DNA of 43,749 nt from JACZWL01 sp046756445 (GCA_046756445.1 JBHHWI010000013.1:1-43749), one strand, 5' to 3'; counted from the stretch's first letter, positions 32,620 to 41,436 are shown. The notes: generated from the sequence alone by a model not told the origin. Made by a program: numbers and translations.

Positions 32620-32645
32620 AAAATGAATGAATAATCATTCATTTT
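32620..32645. promoter_or_regulatory. Perfect 26-bp palindrome between divergent operons, probable TetR operator
   Basis: The arms AAAATGAATGA and TCATTCATTTT (11 bp each) flank ATAA. The site is centred in the divergent gap, 62 bp from the aminotransferase start and 44 bp from the TetR start, where it can control both operons. Size and symmetry fit a TetR dimer or dimer pair. Binding by the adjacent TetR protein is inferred from position. Confidence 0.65.
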
Positions 32646-32688
32646 GTGGCAGAATGTGATGCTCAGACGGAGGACGACGGAACAGCAT

Positions 32689-33312
32689 ATGGCGGTCGCC
32701 GCGGTGAATTCGGGCCGGACTGCGTCGAAGGAGGCACGACGTCAACAGCTGATCGAAGCCACGATCAGGTGCATTTCCAAACGGGGCATCGGCAGTACGA
32801 CGCTCGGCGATGTCGCGCAGGCCGCCGGCTTGTCGCAGGGCATCGTCAATCTGCACTTCAAGAGCAAGGACAACCTGTTCAACGAGACGCTTCGGTACCT
32901 GGCCGAGGAATACAGGACTCTGTTTGAGAAAACGCTGGAGAAGGCGGGCCCGGGCGCAGCCGACAAGTTACTGGCATTGATGGAGCTCGATCTGCGGCCC
33001 TCGGTTTGTGACCCGAGAAAACTCGCCGTGTGGTTCGGCTTTTGGGGTGAAGTAAAAGCGATGCCGACCTATCGCAAGATGTGCAATGAGTACGATCGCG
33101 GTTATGACAAGGTGCTCGAGCAATTGTGCAAGGAAATAATCGCCGACGGCAGGTACACGAATGTCAGTGCGGCAAGCATTGCGGAGGTGTTGTCGTCCCT
33201 GACCAACGGCCTGTGGTTGTCCTGTTTGATCAATCCGAAGAGTTGGGATCGACACGCTGCCCTGGAATCGGTCAGGGGCTATTTGCAGTCAGTATTTCCG
33301 AATCACTACTAG
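32689..33312 (+). CDS. TetR-family regulator, BetI-like
   Basis: The protein has 207 aa from ATG 32689 (MAVAAVNSGRTASKEARRQQ). Upstream in-frame ATGs at 32644 and 32659 are possible, but the first overlaps the palindrome; GGAGG lies about 15 nt before 32689. HTH: STTLGDVAQAAGLSQGIVNL then HFKSKDNLFNETLRYLAEEY. The C-terminal domain (KLAVWFGFWGEVKAMPTYRK, LSSLTNGLWLSCLIN) is BetI-like, a group that often senses choline or amine-type ligands. It leads an operon with the acyl-CoA dehydrogenase and Pot genes and faces the six-gene catabolic operon. Confidence 0.9.
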   Translation: MAVAAVNSGRTASKEARRQQLIEATIRCISKRGIGSTTLGDVAQAAGLSQGIVNLHFKSKDNLFNETLRYLAEEYRTLFEKTLEKAGPGAADKLLALMELDLRPSVCDPRKLAVWFGFWGEVKAMPTYRKMCNEYDRGYDKVLEQLCKEIIADGRYTNVSAASIAEVLSSLTNGLWLSCLINPKSWDRHAALESVRGYLQSVFPNHY

Positions 33313-33334
33313 GCCAACGGGCAAAGGATAGAAC

Positions 33335-34495
33335 GTGCATATCGAGCTGAGTAAACGCGCACAGGACTGGCAACAGAAAGCGCGACGATACGCGGACGAG
33401 TATCTGCAGCCGTACGAGATCGAGGCCGAATTGAACGACGGTGAATTGTCGCCGGAGATCGTTGAAAAACAAAAACGCCGTGCCATCGAACTGGGATTCA
33501 GCGCAATCGATGTACCCAAGGCATACGGCGGACTCGAATTGCCGATGGTCGAACAGGTCGCGATCTGGGAGCAGCTGGGCCGGGTGACGAACGCTCTGTC
33601 ATGGTGTTTCTCGGAGCCGCAGAGCTGGATGTTCGATGCCTGTAACGAAGAGCAGATCCAGGCCTACGTGTTGCCGATGATGCGAGGCGAAAAAAAGGAC
33701 TGTTGCGCGATTACCGAATCGGGTCCCGGTTCCGACGTGTCGGAAATTCAGTCGACAGCAGTGAGATCGGGCGGCGACTACGTGCTGAACGGCGAGAAGT
33801 GGTATGTGACCGGCGCGAACCTCGCCGATTTCTTCTGGTTTCAGGCGCAGTTGCCGGATGATCAGGACGACGCGCTCTTCCTGGTGGACCAGGGTACCGA
33901 CGGGATCGAGATCCTCGCGACACCCCTTTTCAGTCACACTTACGCGGCCCACCACCCGACCTATCGATTCACCGATGTCAGGGTTCCTGCGCAAGGGCGT
34001 GTCGGCACTTCCGGCGATCGAATGGCCTATACGAAAAGCTGGTTTCGACACGAGAGACTCATGATCGGCGCACGTTGCTGTGGCGCCGCTGCCCGGCTGA
34101 TCGAGGACGCGATGGAGTTTGCGCAGGGGCGCACCGTGGACGGAATGCCATTAAGTGAGAAGCAGGCCATTCAGTTCATCCTGGCTGACAGCGCGACCGA
34201 GTTGTGGGCGGCACGGCTGATGACCTTCGAAGCGGCCGCGGCACATGATCGGGGAGAGGATCTCAAGAGGCTGCATAACCGGTGTTCGATGGTGAAACTC
34301 TACGCATCCGAGATGGCGAACCGCGTTGCCGACCGCGCCGTTCAGATATTCGGAGGTCGCGGCTACATGCGCGTAAACGTCGCGGAACGGTTCTTTCGAG
34401 AGCTCCGGGTCGATCGGATCTGGGAGGGAACCAGCGAAATCCAGCGTCTCATCATTGCGCGCGGCTTGCTGAAACGCGGACTGGACGACTTATAA
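33335..34495 (+). CDS. Acyl-CoA dehydrogenase
   Basis: The protein has 386 aa from GTG 33335, with AAAGGA upstream. ACAD motifs: CCAITESGPGSDVSEIQST (FAD/substrate loop), YVLNGEKWYVTGANLADFFW, RHERLMIGARCCGAAARLIE, VQIFGGRGYMRVNVAERFFR and the C-terminal WEGTSEIQRLIIARGLLKRG. It oxidises an acyl-CoA at the alpha-beta bond in the cytoplasm. It lies 22 bp after the TetR gene and 40 bp before potF, so it is probably part of the same operon. Together with the CoA ligase and enoyl-CoA hydratase it points to a CoA-bound intermediate in the pathway. Confidence 0.92.
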   Translation: MHIELSKRAQDWQQKARRYADEYLQPYEIEAELNDGELSPEIVEKQKRRAIELGFSAIDVPKAYGGLELPMVEQVAIWEQLGRVTNALSWCFSEPQSWMFDACNEEQIQAYVLPMMRGEKKDCCAITESGPGSDVSEIQSTAVRSGGDYVLNGEKWYVTGANLADFFWFQAQLPDDQDDALFLVDQGTDGIEILATPLFSHTYAAHHPTYRFTDVRVPAQGRVGTSGDRMAYTKSWFRHERLMIGARCCGAAARLIEDAMEFAQGRTVDGMPLSEKQAIQFILADSATELWAARLMTFEAAAAHDRGEDLKRLHNRCSMVKLYASEMANRVADRAVQIFGGRGYMRVNVAERFFRELRVDRIWEGTSEIQRLIIARGLLKRGLDDL

Positions 34496-34535
34496 TCATC
34501 GGACCTTAGTTGTCGGCAAGTGGAGCGGACAAAAA

Positions 34536-35654
34536 ATGGCCAAGCCTGCTGGTTCCCTGGCATGGGCGGTGATATTGCCTGCGTTGCTGGTGTCCTGCAC
34601 CACGGATCGCGCTGCCGGTACGGCCAGCGCCGAAAGGATCGTCAACGTCTATAACTGGGCGGACTACATCGCCCCGGACACGTTGGACAAGTTCCAAGCC
34701 GAGTACGGCATCAAGGTCAATTACGACCTGTACGACTCGTCCGAAGTCGTCGACGTCAAACTGCTCGCCGGTGGCAGCGGTTACGACGTCGTTGTACACA
34801 GCAGCCAGTTTTCGTCGAGGCTGACGCCCATCGGCATATTCGAAAAGCTGGATTTTTCCAGGCTGGACAACGCCCGCCACCTGGATCAGGACCTCATCGC
34901 CAAGACAGACGTCTACGAGAAAACCAGGGGTTACACCGTACCCTACCACTGGGGCTCGACCGGCTACGCCTACAACGAAAAGCTGGTTCGTGATCGCCTG
35001 CCGGATCACCCGATGGACAGCAGCGACGTATTATTCGACCCGGAAGTCGTGGCCAGGCTCGCCGACTGCGGAGTCAGCCTTCTCGACGGGCCGACTGACC
35101 TCATTCCGATGGTTCTGGCGTATCTCGGCAGGGATCCGAATGCGCTGGACGACGAAAGTCTCGCTGCCGCCGAGGCCCAGCTCAAGCTGGTACGCCCCTA
35201 CATCCGCTATTTCAGCAATCAAAAAATAGCGACCGACCTCTCGAATCAGGAAGTATGCGTGGCCATGAGCTGGTCCGGCGACTATGCGGTGGCACTGCGC
35301 AGGGCGAGAGAGGCCGGTCTGGACATGGACCTGCGCTACACCATTCCGAAGGAGGGATCCGGGCTCTGGGTCGATGGTCTGTACATTCCGGCGGATGCGC
35401 CGCACAAGGACAATGCCTACCTGCTCATCAATTTCCTGATGCGTCCTCGAATAGCCGCCGATATTGCAATGGAAGTCTGGTACGCGAATTCAAACAGATC
35501 GTCGCGCGAATTCATGTCCGCGGAAATGCTCAACAACCCGGCGGTTTTTCCGGACGAGAAAGCCTGGAAAGTAATGTACCCGATACTGACTGCCGATCCG
35601 AAGCGGGAACGGCCCCGGACGCGCGCGTTTGCGAGGATCAAGAGCGGCATATGA
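34536..35654 (+). CDS. potF: Polyamine-binding lipoprotein of ABC importer (PotF-like)
   Basis: The protein has 372 aa; GGAG precedes ATG 34536. A lipoprotein signal (WAVILPALLVSC) anchors it at the periplasmic side. The mature part shows the PotD/PotF fold: IVNVYNWADYIAPDTLDKFQ, GYDVVVHSSQFSSRL, YTVPYHWGSTGYAYNEKLV, VCVAMSWSGDYAVALRRA and EGSGLWVDGLYIPADAPHKD. These include aromatic and acidic positions known to line the polyamine pocket in the family. It delivers putrescine or related polyamines to PotGHI, encoded next. Confidence 0.93.
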   Translation: MAKPAGSLAWAVILPALLVSCTTDRAAGTASAERIVNVYNWADYIAPDTLDKFQAEYGIKVNYDLYDSSEVVDVKLLAGGSGYDVVVHSSQFSSRLTPIGIFEKLDFSRLDNARHLDQDLIAKTDVYEKTRGYTVPYHWGSTGYAYNEKLVRDRLPDHPMDSSDVLFDPEVVARLADCGVSLLDGPTDLIPMVLAYLGRDPNALDDESLAAAEAQLKLVRPYIRYFSNQKIATDLSNQEVCVAMSWSGDYAVALRRAREAGLDMDLRYTIPKEGSGLWVDGLYIPADAPHKDNAYLLINFLMRPRIAADIAMEVWYANSNRSSREFMSAEMLNNPAVFPDEKAWKVMYPILTADPKRERPRTRAFARIKSGI

Positions 35655-35679
35655 GAAAAGCGATCCCGCAAGAAGAACA

Positions 35680-36795
35680 ATGACAGGAAACGAAAAATCA
35701 GACCCCGACCCGTTTATCGAAATAAAGGACGTCAGCAAGTTTTTCGGTGATTTTGCCGCTGTCGATTCGGTCAACCTGACAATCGGTCGCGGTGAGCTTT
35801 TTTGTATACTGGGGGGCTCCGGCTGTGGTAAATCGACCCTGCTGCGGATGATGGCGGGCTTCGAGACGCCGACTTCCGGACGGATCTTTATCGATGGCGT
35901 CGATGTGACGGATCAGGCGCCGTATCGCCGTCCGGTCAATATGATGTTCCAGTCGTACGCAATTTTTCCACACATGACTGTGGAGAAAAACATCGCGTAC
36001 GGCCTCGCGAAAGACAGGGTCGCTAAAGAGGATGTAACGGCTCGCGTCCACGAGATTCTGGAGCTCGTGAAACTTTCCGATTTTTCGAAACGCAAACCCG
36101 ATCAGCTCTCGGGCGGCCAGCGACAACGCGTCGCGCTTGCCCGGGCCCTGGTCAAGCGGCCGAAGGTCCTGCTGCTCGATGAGCCCCTCGCTGCCCTCGA
36201 CAAGAAGCTTCGGGAACACACGCAGTTTGAGCTGATGAACATCCAGGACGAACTCGGAATCACTTTTGTCGTCGTTACTCACGATCAGGAAGAGGCAATG
36301 ATCCTGTCCAGCCGGATCGCCGTCATGGACAGGGGCCGGTTCGAACAGATCGGAACGGCAAAGGAGGTCTACGAATACCCGAAGAGTCGTTTCGTTGCCG
36401 ATTTCATCGGCACGATAAACATGTTCGAAGGCACCGTTGATGCCGTGAGAGATGGCAGCATCTCCGTCGACGCGATCGAGGTAGATGTACCGCTGACCGG
36501 GCTAACGGACAGGAAATTGCAAAAGGGGGACAAGGTCTGCATCGCCGTGCGTCCGGAAAAAATCTACATCAGTGACCACGAGCCGGATAACCGGGAAGAC
36601 ACGCAACTCCCGGGCGTAGTCCATGACCTCGGCTATTTCGGTAATCTTTCTCTTTATCGGGTCCGGCTGCCCTCGGGCAAGATCGTGCAGGTCAGCGCGC
36701 AGAACCGGCGTCGCTCGGCCGAGCGGTCGCTTGAATGGGAGGACGAGGTCTTTATCTCCTGGCGTCACCGCAGCGCGGTCGTTCTGACTGAGTAG
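35680..36795 (+). CDS. potG: Polyamine ABC transporter ATPase (PotG-like)
   Basis: The protein has 371 aa from ATG 35680 (MTGNEKSDPDPFIEIKDVSK); the frame is open from 35629 but that start lies within potF. It has Walker A GGSGCGKST, Q-loop MMFQSYAIFPHMTV, ABC signature LSGGQRQRVALARAL, Walker B VLLLDEPLAALD and H-loop VTHDQEEAM. A C-terminal TOBE domain (RPEKIYISD..., DLGYFGNLSLYRVRLPSG) closes the protein. It powers the importer from the cytoplasmic face. Confidence 0.95.
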   Translation: MTGNEKSDPDPFIEIKDVSKFFGDFAAVDSVNLTIGRGELFCILGGSGCGKSTLLRMMAGFETPTSGRIFIDGVDVTDQAPYRRPVNMMFQSYAIFPHMTVEKNIAYGLAKDRVAKEDVTARVHEILELVKLSDFSKRKPDQLSGGQRQRVALARALVKRPKVLLLDEPLAALDKKLREHTQFELMNIQDELGITFVVVTHDQEEAMILSSRIAVMDRGRFEQIGTAKEVYEYPKSRFVADFIGTINMFEGTVDAVRDGSISVDAIEVDVPLTGLTDRKLQKGDKVCIAVRPEKIYISDHEPDNREDTQLPGVVHDLGYFGNLSLYRVRLPSGKIVQVSAQNRRRSAERSLEWEDEVFISWRHRSAVVLTE

Positions 36796-36799
36796 GGAA

Positions 36800-37699
36800 T
36801 TGAGCGCCGGTTCTGAAAGTTGGCGGGACACGCTGTGGCAACGGTTCACGGTCGCGATTCCGTATGTCTGGCTGCTCGTATTTTTCCTCGCGCCGTTTGT
36901 CATCATCCTGAAGATTTCCACGGCAGATCCGGTAATCGGTCAGCCACCGTTCACGCCGACCTTCGCTGATGACGGATCAATCTTGGCCACGGTGGACAGT
37001 TTCAGGTTTCTTCTGACCGACAAACTCTACGGCATCACCTATCTCAAATCGGTCGTCATGGCTGCGATGGCGACCGTGTTGTGCCTGATGCTGGGATTTC
37101 CGATGGCCTACGGCATCGCGCGTTCGGGTTCTGCGGCACGAGGCGTTTTGTTGCTCCTCGTCATACTGCCGTTCTGGATCTCGTTCCTGCTGCGCGTGTA
37201 CGCCTGGATGGGCCTGCTCAACAACTACGGCATCATTAATAATCTCCTGATGTGGTTGGGCGTGATCGATCAGCCGATACCGATCATGTATACGGACCTG
37301 GCCATCTATATCGGGCTCGTCTATTCATACCTGCCGTTCATGATCCTGCCGCTCTATGCGACGCTCGAGCGAATGGATCTCGATCTCGTCGATGCGGCCC
37401 TGGACCTCGGCGCGCGGCCGTCGCAGGCCTTCCGGGACGTGACCTGGCCACTGGCACGGCCGGGCGTCATAGCCGGCTGCCTGCTGGTCTTCATTCCGGC
37501 GATGGGTGAGTACGTGATCCCCTACCTGCTCGGTGGCCCGGATTCTCTGCTGATCGGACGGGTCCTGTTCGACGAGTTCTTTGTCAACCGCGACTGGCCG
37601 CTCGCCTCATCGGTTGCCATCATCCTGCTATTGCTGCTCGTCGTCCCGATCGTGCTGCTGCAACGGAGCCAGGTGAGGGATACAGAGGGCGAGGCATGA
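36800..37699 (+). CDS. potH: Polyamine ABC transporter permease (PotH-like)
   Basis: The protein has 299 aa from TTG 36800, 4 bp after the potG stop, with AGGGA unusually close; the start is the least certain point. It has six transmembrane segments. The first is VAIPYVWLLVFFLAPFVIIL. The permease EAA-like loop is ATLERMDLDLVDAALDLGAR followed by PSQAFRDVTWPLARPGVIAG, then VFIPAMGEYVIPYLLGGPDS, typical of PotB/PotH. It overlaps potI by 4 bp. Confidence 0.92.
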   Translation: MSAGSESWRDTLWQRFTVAIPYVWLLVFFLAPFVIILKISTADPVIGQPPFTPTFADDGSILATVDSFRFLLTDKLYGITYLKSVVMAAMATVLCLMLGFPMAYGIARSGSAARGVLLLLVILPFWISFLLRVYAWMGLLNNYGIINNLLMWLGVIDQPIPIMYTDLAIYIGLVYSYLPFMILPLYATLERMDLDLVDAALDLGARPSQAFRDVTWPLARPGVIAGCLLVFIPAMGEYVIPYLLGGPDSLLIGRVLFDEFFVNRDWPLASSVAIILLLLLVVPIVLLQRSQVRDTEGEA

Positions 37700-38532
37700 A
37701 CGGCCGGCGGTCGCGATTCCTGTTGTCGGTGCTGGCGTTTGGCTATGCCTTTCTCTACATACCGCTGGTCTCGGTCATTGTCTATTCGTTTAACGACTCC
37801 CGGCTGGCGACCGTCTGGGGCGGATTCTCGACGCGCTGGTACGGCGAACTCCTGAAAAACGAGCAAATCCTGGATGCCGCCCTGCTCAGTCTGCGCATTG
37901 CGGTGACCACCGCGACGCTTGCAACCATTCTGGGGACCATGGCCGGCATTGCATTGTCGCGGTTCGGTCGTTTTCGGGGCCGTACGCTGTTCTCGGGAAT
38001 GATCACCTCGCCTCTGGTGATGCCGGAGGTCATTACCGGACTGTCGTTACTGCTGTTGTTCGTGAGTCTGCAGCAACTCATCGGCTGGCCGGCGCAGCGT
38101 GGATTCACGACTATCACCATCGCTCACACGACATTCGCGATGGCCTACGTCACGGTCATCATTCAATCGCGGCTGTCCGGAATGGACGAGTCGCTCGAGG
38201 AGGCGGCGATGGATCTCGGTGGCCGGCCCTTCCGGGTCGTTTTTGACATTACCCTGCCGCTGATTGCACCGGCGATGATCGCCGGTTGGCTTCTGTCGTT
38301 TACTCTGTCCCTCGACGATCTCGTGATAGCCAGCTTCGTTTCCGGACCGGGTGGCAGCACACTGCCAATGGTGATTTTCTCAAAGGTAAAACTCGGGGTA
38401 ACGCCCGACATCAATGCGCTGGCGACCTTGATCATACTGTTCGTGAGTATCGGCGTGATTATTGCGTGGTATGCCGCCAGACGGGCGCAACGTCAGGCCG
38501 AGAAAGACATGCAGACTGCAGCAAAACAGTAA
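37696..38532 (+). CDS. potI: Polyamine ABC transporter permease (PotI-like)
   Basis: The protein has 278 aa; ATG 37696 overlaps the potH stop (ATGA). It has six membrane segments and PotC/PotI motifs: YIPLVSVIVYSFNDSRLATV, LSRFGRFRGRTLFSGMITSP, the EAA loop DESLEEAAMDLGGRPFRVVF and LSLDDLVIASFVSGPGGSTL. It completes the PotFGHI importer. A strong hairpin begins 7 bp after its stop. Confidence 0.94.
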   Translation: MNGRRSRFLLSVLAFGYAFLYIPLVSVIVYSFNDSRLATVWGGFSTRWYGELLKNEQILDAALLSLRIAVTTATLATILGTMAGIALSRFGRFRGRTLFSGMITSPLVMPEVITGLSLLLLFVSLQQLIGWPAQRGFTTITIAHTTFAMAYVTVIIQSRLSGMDESLEEAAMDLGGRPFRVVFDITLPLIAPAMIAGWLLSFTLSLDDLVIASFVSGPGGSTLPMVIFSKVKLGVTPDINALATLIILFVSIGVIIAWYAARRAQRQAEKDMQTAAKQ

Positions 38533-38539
38533 ATTACCT

Positions 38540-38606
38540 GGTGCCGGAGCGAACTTCCCGAACTTTCCCTCAAGTCAGGAAAGTTCGGGAAGTTCGCTCC
38601 GGCACC
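38540..38606. terminator. Perfect 29-bp-stem hairpin between potI and the GST gene
   Basis: The left arm 38540-38568 (GGTGCCGGAGCGAACTTCCC...) is exactly complementary to 38578-38606, around a 9-nt loop. It fills the gap between convergent genes and touches both ends, so it may act as a two-way terminator. No U-tract follows and the stem is far longer than normal, so it could equally be a REP-like or MITE-like palindrome. Confidence 0.55.
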
Positions 38607-39245
38607 TTAGGGTGCGTCCGGCTGTTTGGATGGATGCGCCGCGGCGATCGCCTTGAGTGACTGACAGTGATCGTCAATCGACACGATGGTCGGGTACGGT
38701 GCAAGGTCCAGTTCGTAGCGCCGGGCATTGTACAGTTGCGGTATGAGCCAGACGTCGGCCATTGTCAGGCTGTTGCCGAGGGAAAACTGACCGTGCGTGG
38801 ATCGGCAGCGGGCCAGGGCCTCGAATGCAGCGAAACCCCGCCCGATCCATTTCCGGCACCATTCCAAAACTGCGTGATCGCCCAACGAGTATTCGGCCTT
38901 GATGTGTCTGAGGACACTCAGGTTTTGCAGCGGATGGACCTCGCAACCGATGGAGTGCACCATTTCACGAACCCGGGCGCGTCCGACCGGGTCTGCGGGC
39001 AGCAGCGCCGGCTCGGGATACCGTTCTTCCAGAAACTCGGCGATGGCCGGTGACTGGGCGAGGGTCGCATCGCCGGTATCGAGCACCGGGACCAGGCCCA
39101 TCGGGTTCATGGCCTTGAACCGGTCGCTGTCCTGTTCACCGTCGGTCAGGTGTATCGACCGGTACTCCCACTCGAGTCCCTTGACGTTCAGAATGATCCG
39201 TATCCGGTACGAAGCGCTGCTTCGATAGTAGCCGTAGAGTCTCAT
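38607..39245 (-). CDS. maiA: Zeta-class glutathione S-transferase / maleylacetoacetate isomerase
   Basis: The protein has 212 aa. The N-terminal thioredoxin fold has YYRSSASYRIRIILNVKGLE (zeta-class SSxSxRVR motif), MNPMGLVPVLDTGDATLAQS and PAIAEFLEERYPEPALLPAD. The C-terminal helical domain has SLTMADVWLIPQLYNARRYE. Zeta GSTs isomerise maleylacetoacetate in tyrosine breakdown, but no other gene of that pathway is in view, so another GST role is possible. It stands alone, divergent from puuD, and its stop abuts the big hairpin. Confidence 0.87.
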   Translation of the reverse strand: MRLYGYYRSSASYRIRIILNVKGLEWEYRSIHLTDGEQDSDRFKAMNPMGLVPVLDTGDATLAQSPAIAEFLEERYPEPALLPADPVGRARVREMVHSIGCEVHPLQNLSVLRHIKAEYSLGDHAVLEWCRKWIGRGFAAFEALARCRSTHGQFSLGNSLTMADVWLIPQLYNARRYELDLAPYPTIVSIDDHCQSLKAIAAAHPSKQPDAP

Positions 39246-39263
39246 AAGCCGCAGTCTCGCTAA

Positions 39264-39294
39264 TGCGTTAGACTTCGGCCATCTTTTTAACGCA
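39264..39294. promoter_or_regulatory. Inverted repeat in the maiA-puuD divergent gap
   Basis: TGCGTTA (39264-39270) and TAACGCA (39288-39294) form perfect 7-bp arms around 17 bp. The 67-bp gap must hold both divergent promoters, so this is a possible operator for the puuD operon. No strong -35/-10 pair was recognised. Confidence 0.3.
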
Positions 39295-39312
39295 AAAAGC
39301 CCGAACTGCCAA

Positions 39313-40095
39313 ATGGACAGGTCAAGACCCGTTGTCGGTGTGATCGCGGACCGCCGTGAACTCGATCCGCATCCCTTCCATATGGTCGGCGAGAAATACC
39401 TTGCGGCGATTCACGAGGGCGCCGATGCGATGCCCTTTCTGATTCCGGCTTTAGGTGACAGCCTCGACCTGGACGCCGTATTGACGCATGTGGACGGCCT
39501 GCTCCTGACGGGCAGCCCCTCCGATCTTGAACCGCACCATTACGATGGACAAGCGAGCGACCCGGGCTCATGGCATGACCCACACAGGGATGCCACGACC
39601 CTGCCCCTTGCCGAAAAGGCGATTGCGACTGGCGTGCCGCTGTTTGCGATTTGTCGCGGTTTTCAGGAATTGAATGTCGTTCTCGGCGGCAGCCTGCACC
39701 AGCGCATCGGCGATGTGCCGGGATATCACAGCCACAAGGAGAACCCGGATGACCCGCTGGAGATTCAGTACGGGCCGTCGCACCCCGTGACCCTGCCCGA
39801 GGGCGGAATGCTCCGGGAGCTCGCCGGCGCTTCGACGGTCGAGGTCAATTCTCTGCACAGGCAGGGCGTTGCGAGACTGGCCGACGGCGTAACCGTCGAG
39901 GCGGTCGCGGACGACGGGCTGATTGAGGGATTCCGTGTAGACGGTGCACAGGCGTTCGCCCTGGCCGTGCAATGGCACCCGGAATGGAAGGTCACGGAGG
40001 ATCCGTTTTCACTGGCCATATTCAGGGCGTTCGGGGACGCCTGCCGGGATTACGCAACGGGAACGAGTAACAAGAAAGTCAAGGGTGTGGCGTGA
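39313..40095 (+). CDS. puuD: Gamma-glutamyl-GABA hydrolase (PuuD-like, class I amidotransferase fold)
   Basis: The protein has 260 aa. Peptidase C26 motifs: VVGVIADRRELDPHPFHMVG, GLLLTGSPSDLEPHHYDG, the nucleophile elbow FAICRGFQELNV (C114), GSLHQRIGDVPGYHSH, VNSLHRQGVARLA and the catalytic dyad QWHPEW (H222, E224). It frees GABA, or a related amino acid, from its gamma-glutamyl conjugate. The next gene, puuA, overlaps by 4 bp, matching the gamma-glutamyl polyamine pathway. Confidence 0.93.
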   Translation: MDRSRPVVGVIADRRELDPHPFHMVGEKYLAAIHEGADAMPFLIPALGDSLDLDAVLTHVDGLLLTGSPSDLEPHHYDGQASDPGSWHDPHRDATTLPLAEKAIATGVPLFAICRGFQELNVVLGGSLHQRIGDVPGYHSHKENPDDPLEIQYGPSHPVTLPEGGMLRELAGASTVEVNSLHRQGVARLADGVTVEAVADDGLIEGFRVDGAQAFALAVQWHPEWKVTEDPFSLAIFRAFGDACRDYATGTSNKKVKGVA

Positions 40096-41426
40096 GCGAC
40101 AGGAAGGCCTTCCAGGCCTGGCTGAAAAAGCGGCAAATCGAAGACGTCGAAGCGCTGGTCCCGGACATGGCCGGCGCCGCGCGCGGCAAACTGCTGCCCG
40201 CCGACAAATGCGGTGCCGGCGAACTCAAACTGCCTGAAGGTGTATTTGCACAGACGGTATCCGGCGGCTACATCGACAACGAGGCGAATGTCGAGGACCG
40301 GGACATGATTCTGGTCCCGGACATAACGACGCTCAGAACCGTGCCCTGGTTCGAGGAGCCGACCGCGTCGGTCTTCGTCGATTGTCTTGATAAGGAAGGC
40401 TCACCCATCAATACGTCGCCGCGTCAGGTGCTGCGAAAGATCCTGGCCCTGTACGAAACAAGGGGATGGGCGGCGGTGGTCGCGCCGGAGGTCGAATTCT
40501 ATCTGATTAATCCGCACTCGGACTCCAATGCCGAAGTCGAGCCGCCCGAAGGCAGACTGGGTCGGACCGAGGCCTCACGCCAACCTTTCAGCATCGATCA
40601 GATGAACGACTTCGATCCCTTTATCATCGACGTCTATTCATTCTGCGAGGAACAAGGCATCCAGATCGAGGCACTGTCGCAGGAAATGGGCCCGGCGCAA
40701 TTCGAAATCAATTTCCTGCACGGTGAACCGGTAACGCTCGCGGATCACGTATTCCTGTTCAAACGAACGGTTCGGGAGGCCGCCATTCGCCACGAAATGC
40801 ATGCGACCTTTCTGGCCAAACCCATGGCGGAGCAGGCCGGAAGCGCGCTGCATATCCATCAGAGCATCGTCGATCTCGACGATGGCAGCAATGTCTTCTC
40901 GACCAGAACCGGCAGGCAGAGCAAGCTGTTTTCCTCATACATCGCCGGGCTGCAGAAATACATGCCGGAGGCACTGCTGATTTTTGCGCCGTATGTGAAT
41001 TCCTACCGCCGTTTCCTGAATTCATTCTCGTCGCCGATCAACCTTGCCTGGGCCATTGACAACCGCACGGTCGGCCTGCGCGTACCCGATTCGGGTCCCG
41101 AAGCCAGACGCGTCGAGAATCGCCTCGCAGGTTCGGATGTCAATCCGTATCTGGCGATCGCCGCGACGCTTGCCTGCGGATACCTGGGCATGGAGGAAAA
41201 ACTCGAGCCCGCCGATCCGGTCGAAGGTAGCGCCTACGACATCCCGTTTTCCCTGCATCCGCATATCTATGCATCGATCGACGCGATGAGAAACAGCAAG
41301 GCGATGCGAAAAACCCTGGGCGACGAGTTCGTATCGCTGTATTGCTCGCTCAAGGAAGAGGAATATCGCGAGTTCCAGTCGATAATCACGCCCTGGGAAC
41401 GCGAGATTCTGTTGTTCAATGTCTGA
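40092..41426 (+). CDS. puuA: Gamma-glutamylputrescine synthetase (PuuA-like GS family)
   Basis: The protein has 444 aa from GTG 40092, overlapping the puuD stop (GTGA). GS-fold motifs: VVAPEVEFYLINPHSDS, EALSQEMGPAQFEINFLHGE, EQAGSALHIHQSIVDLDDGS, VNSYRRFLNSFSSPINLAWA and TVGLRVPDSGPEARRVENRL. This is the PuuA-type subgroup that ligates glutamate to putrescine with ATP. It differs clearly from the GS-like gene at 17465-18856, so the two probably serve different amines. Confidence 0.92.
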   Translation: MSDRKAFQAWLKKRQIEDVEALVPDMAGAARGKLLPADKCGAGELKLPEGVFAQTVSGGYIDNEANVEDRDMILVPDITTLRTVPWFEEPTASVFVDCLDKEGSPINTSPRQVLRKILALYETRGWAAVVAPEVEFYLINPHSDSNAEVEPPEGRLGRTEASRQPFSIDQMNDFDPFIIDVYSFCEEQGIQIEALSQEMGPAQFEINFLHGEPVTLADHVFLFKRTVREAAIRHEMHATFLAKPMAEQAGSALHIHQSIVDLDDGSNVFSTRTGRQSKLFSSYIAGLQKYMPEALLIFAPYVNSYRRFLNSFSSPINLAWAIDNRTVGLRVPDSGPEARRVENRLAGSDVNPYLAIAATLACGYLGMEEKLEPADPVEGSAYDIPFSLHPHIYASIDAMRNSKAMRKTLGDEFVSLYCSLKEEEYREFQSIITPWEREILLFNV

Positions 41427-41436
41427 GGGGAGATCT

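Noticed and set aside
32559..32642. N-terminal extension of the aminotransferase
   Set aside because: It would begin inside the 26-bp palindrome, whereas ATG 32558 has a good ribosome-binding site.
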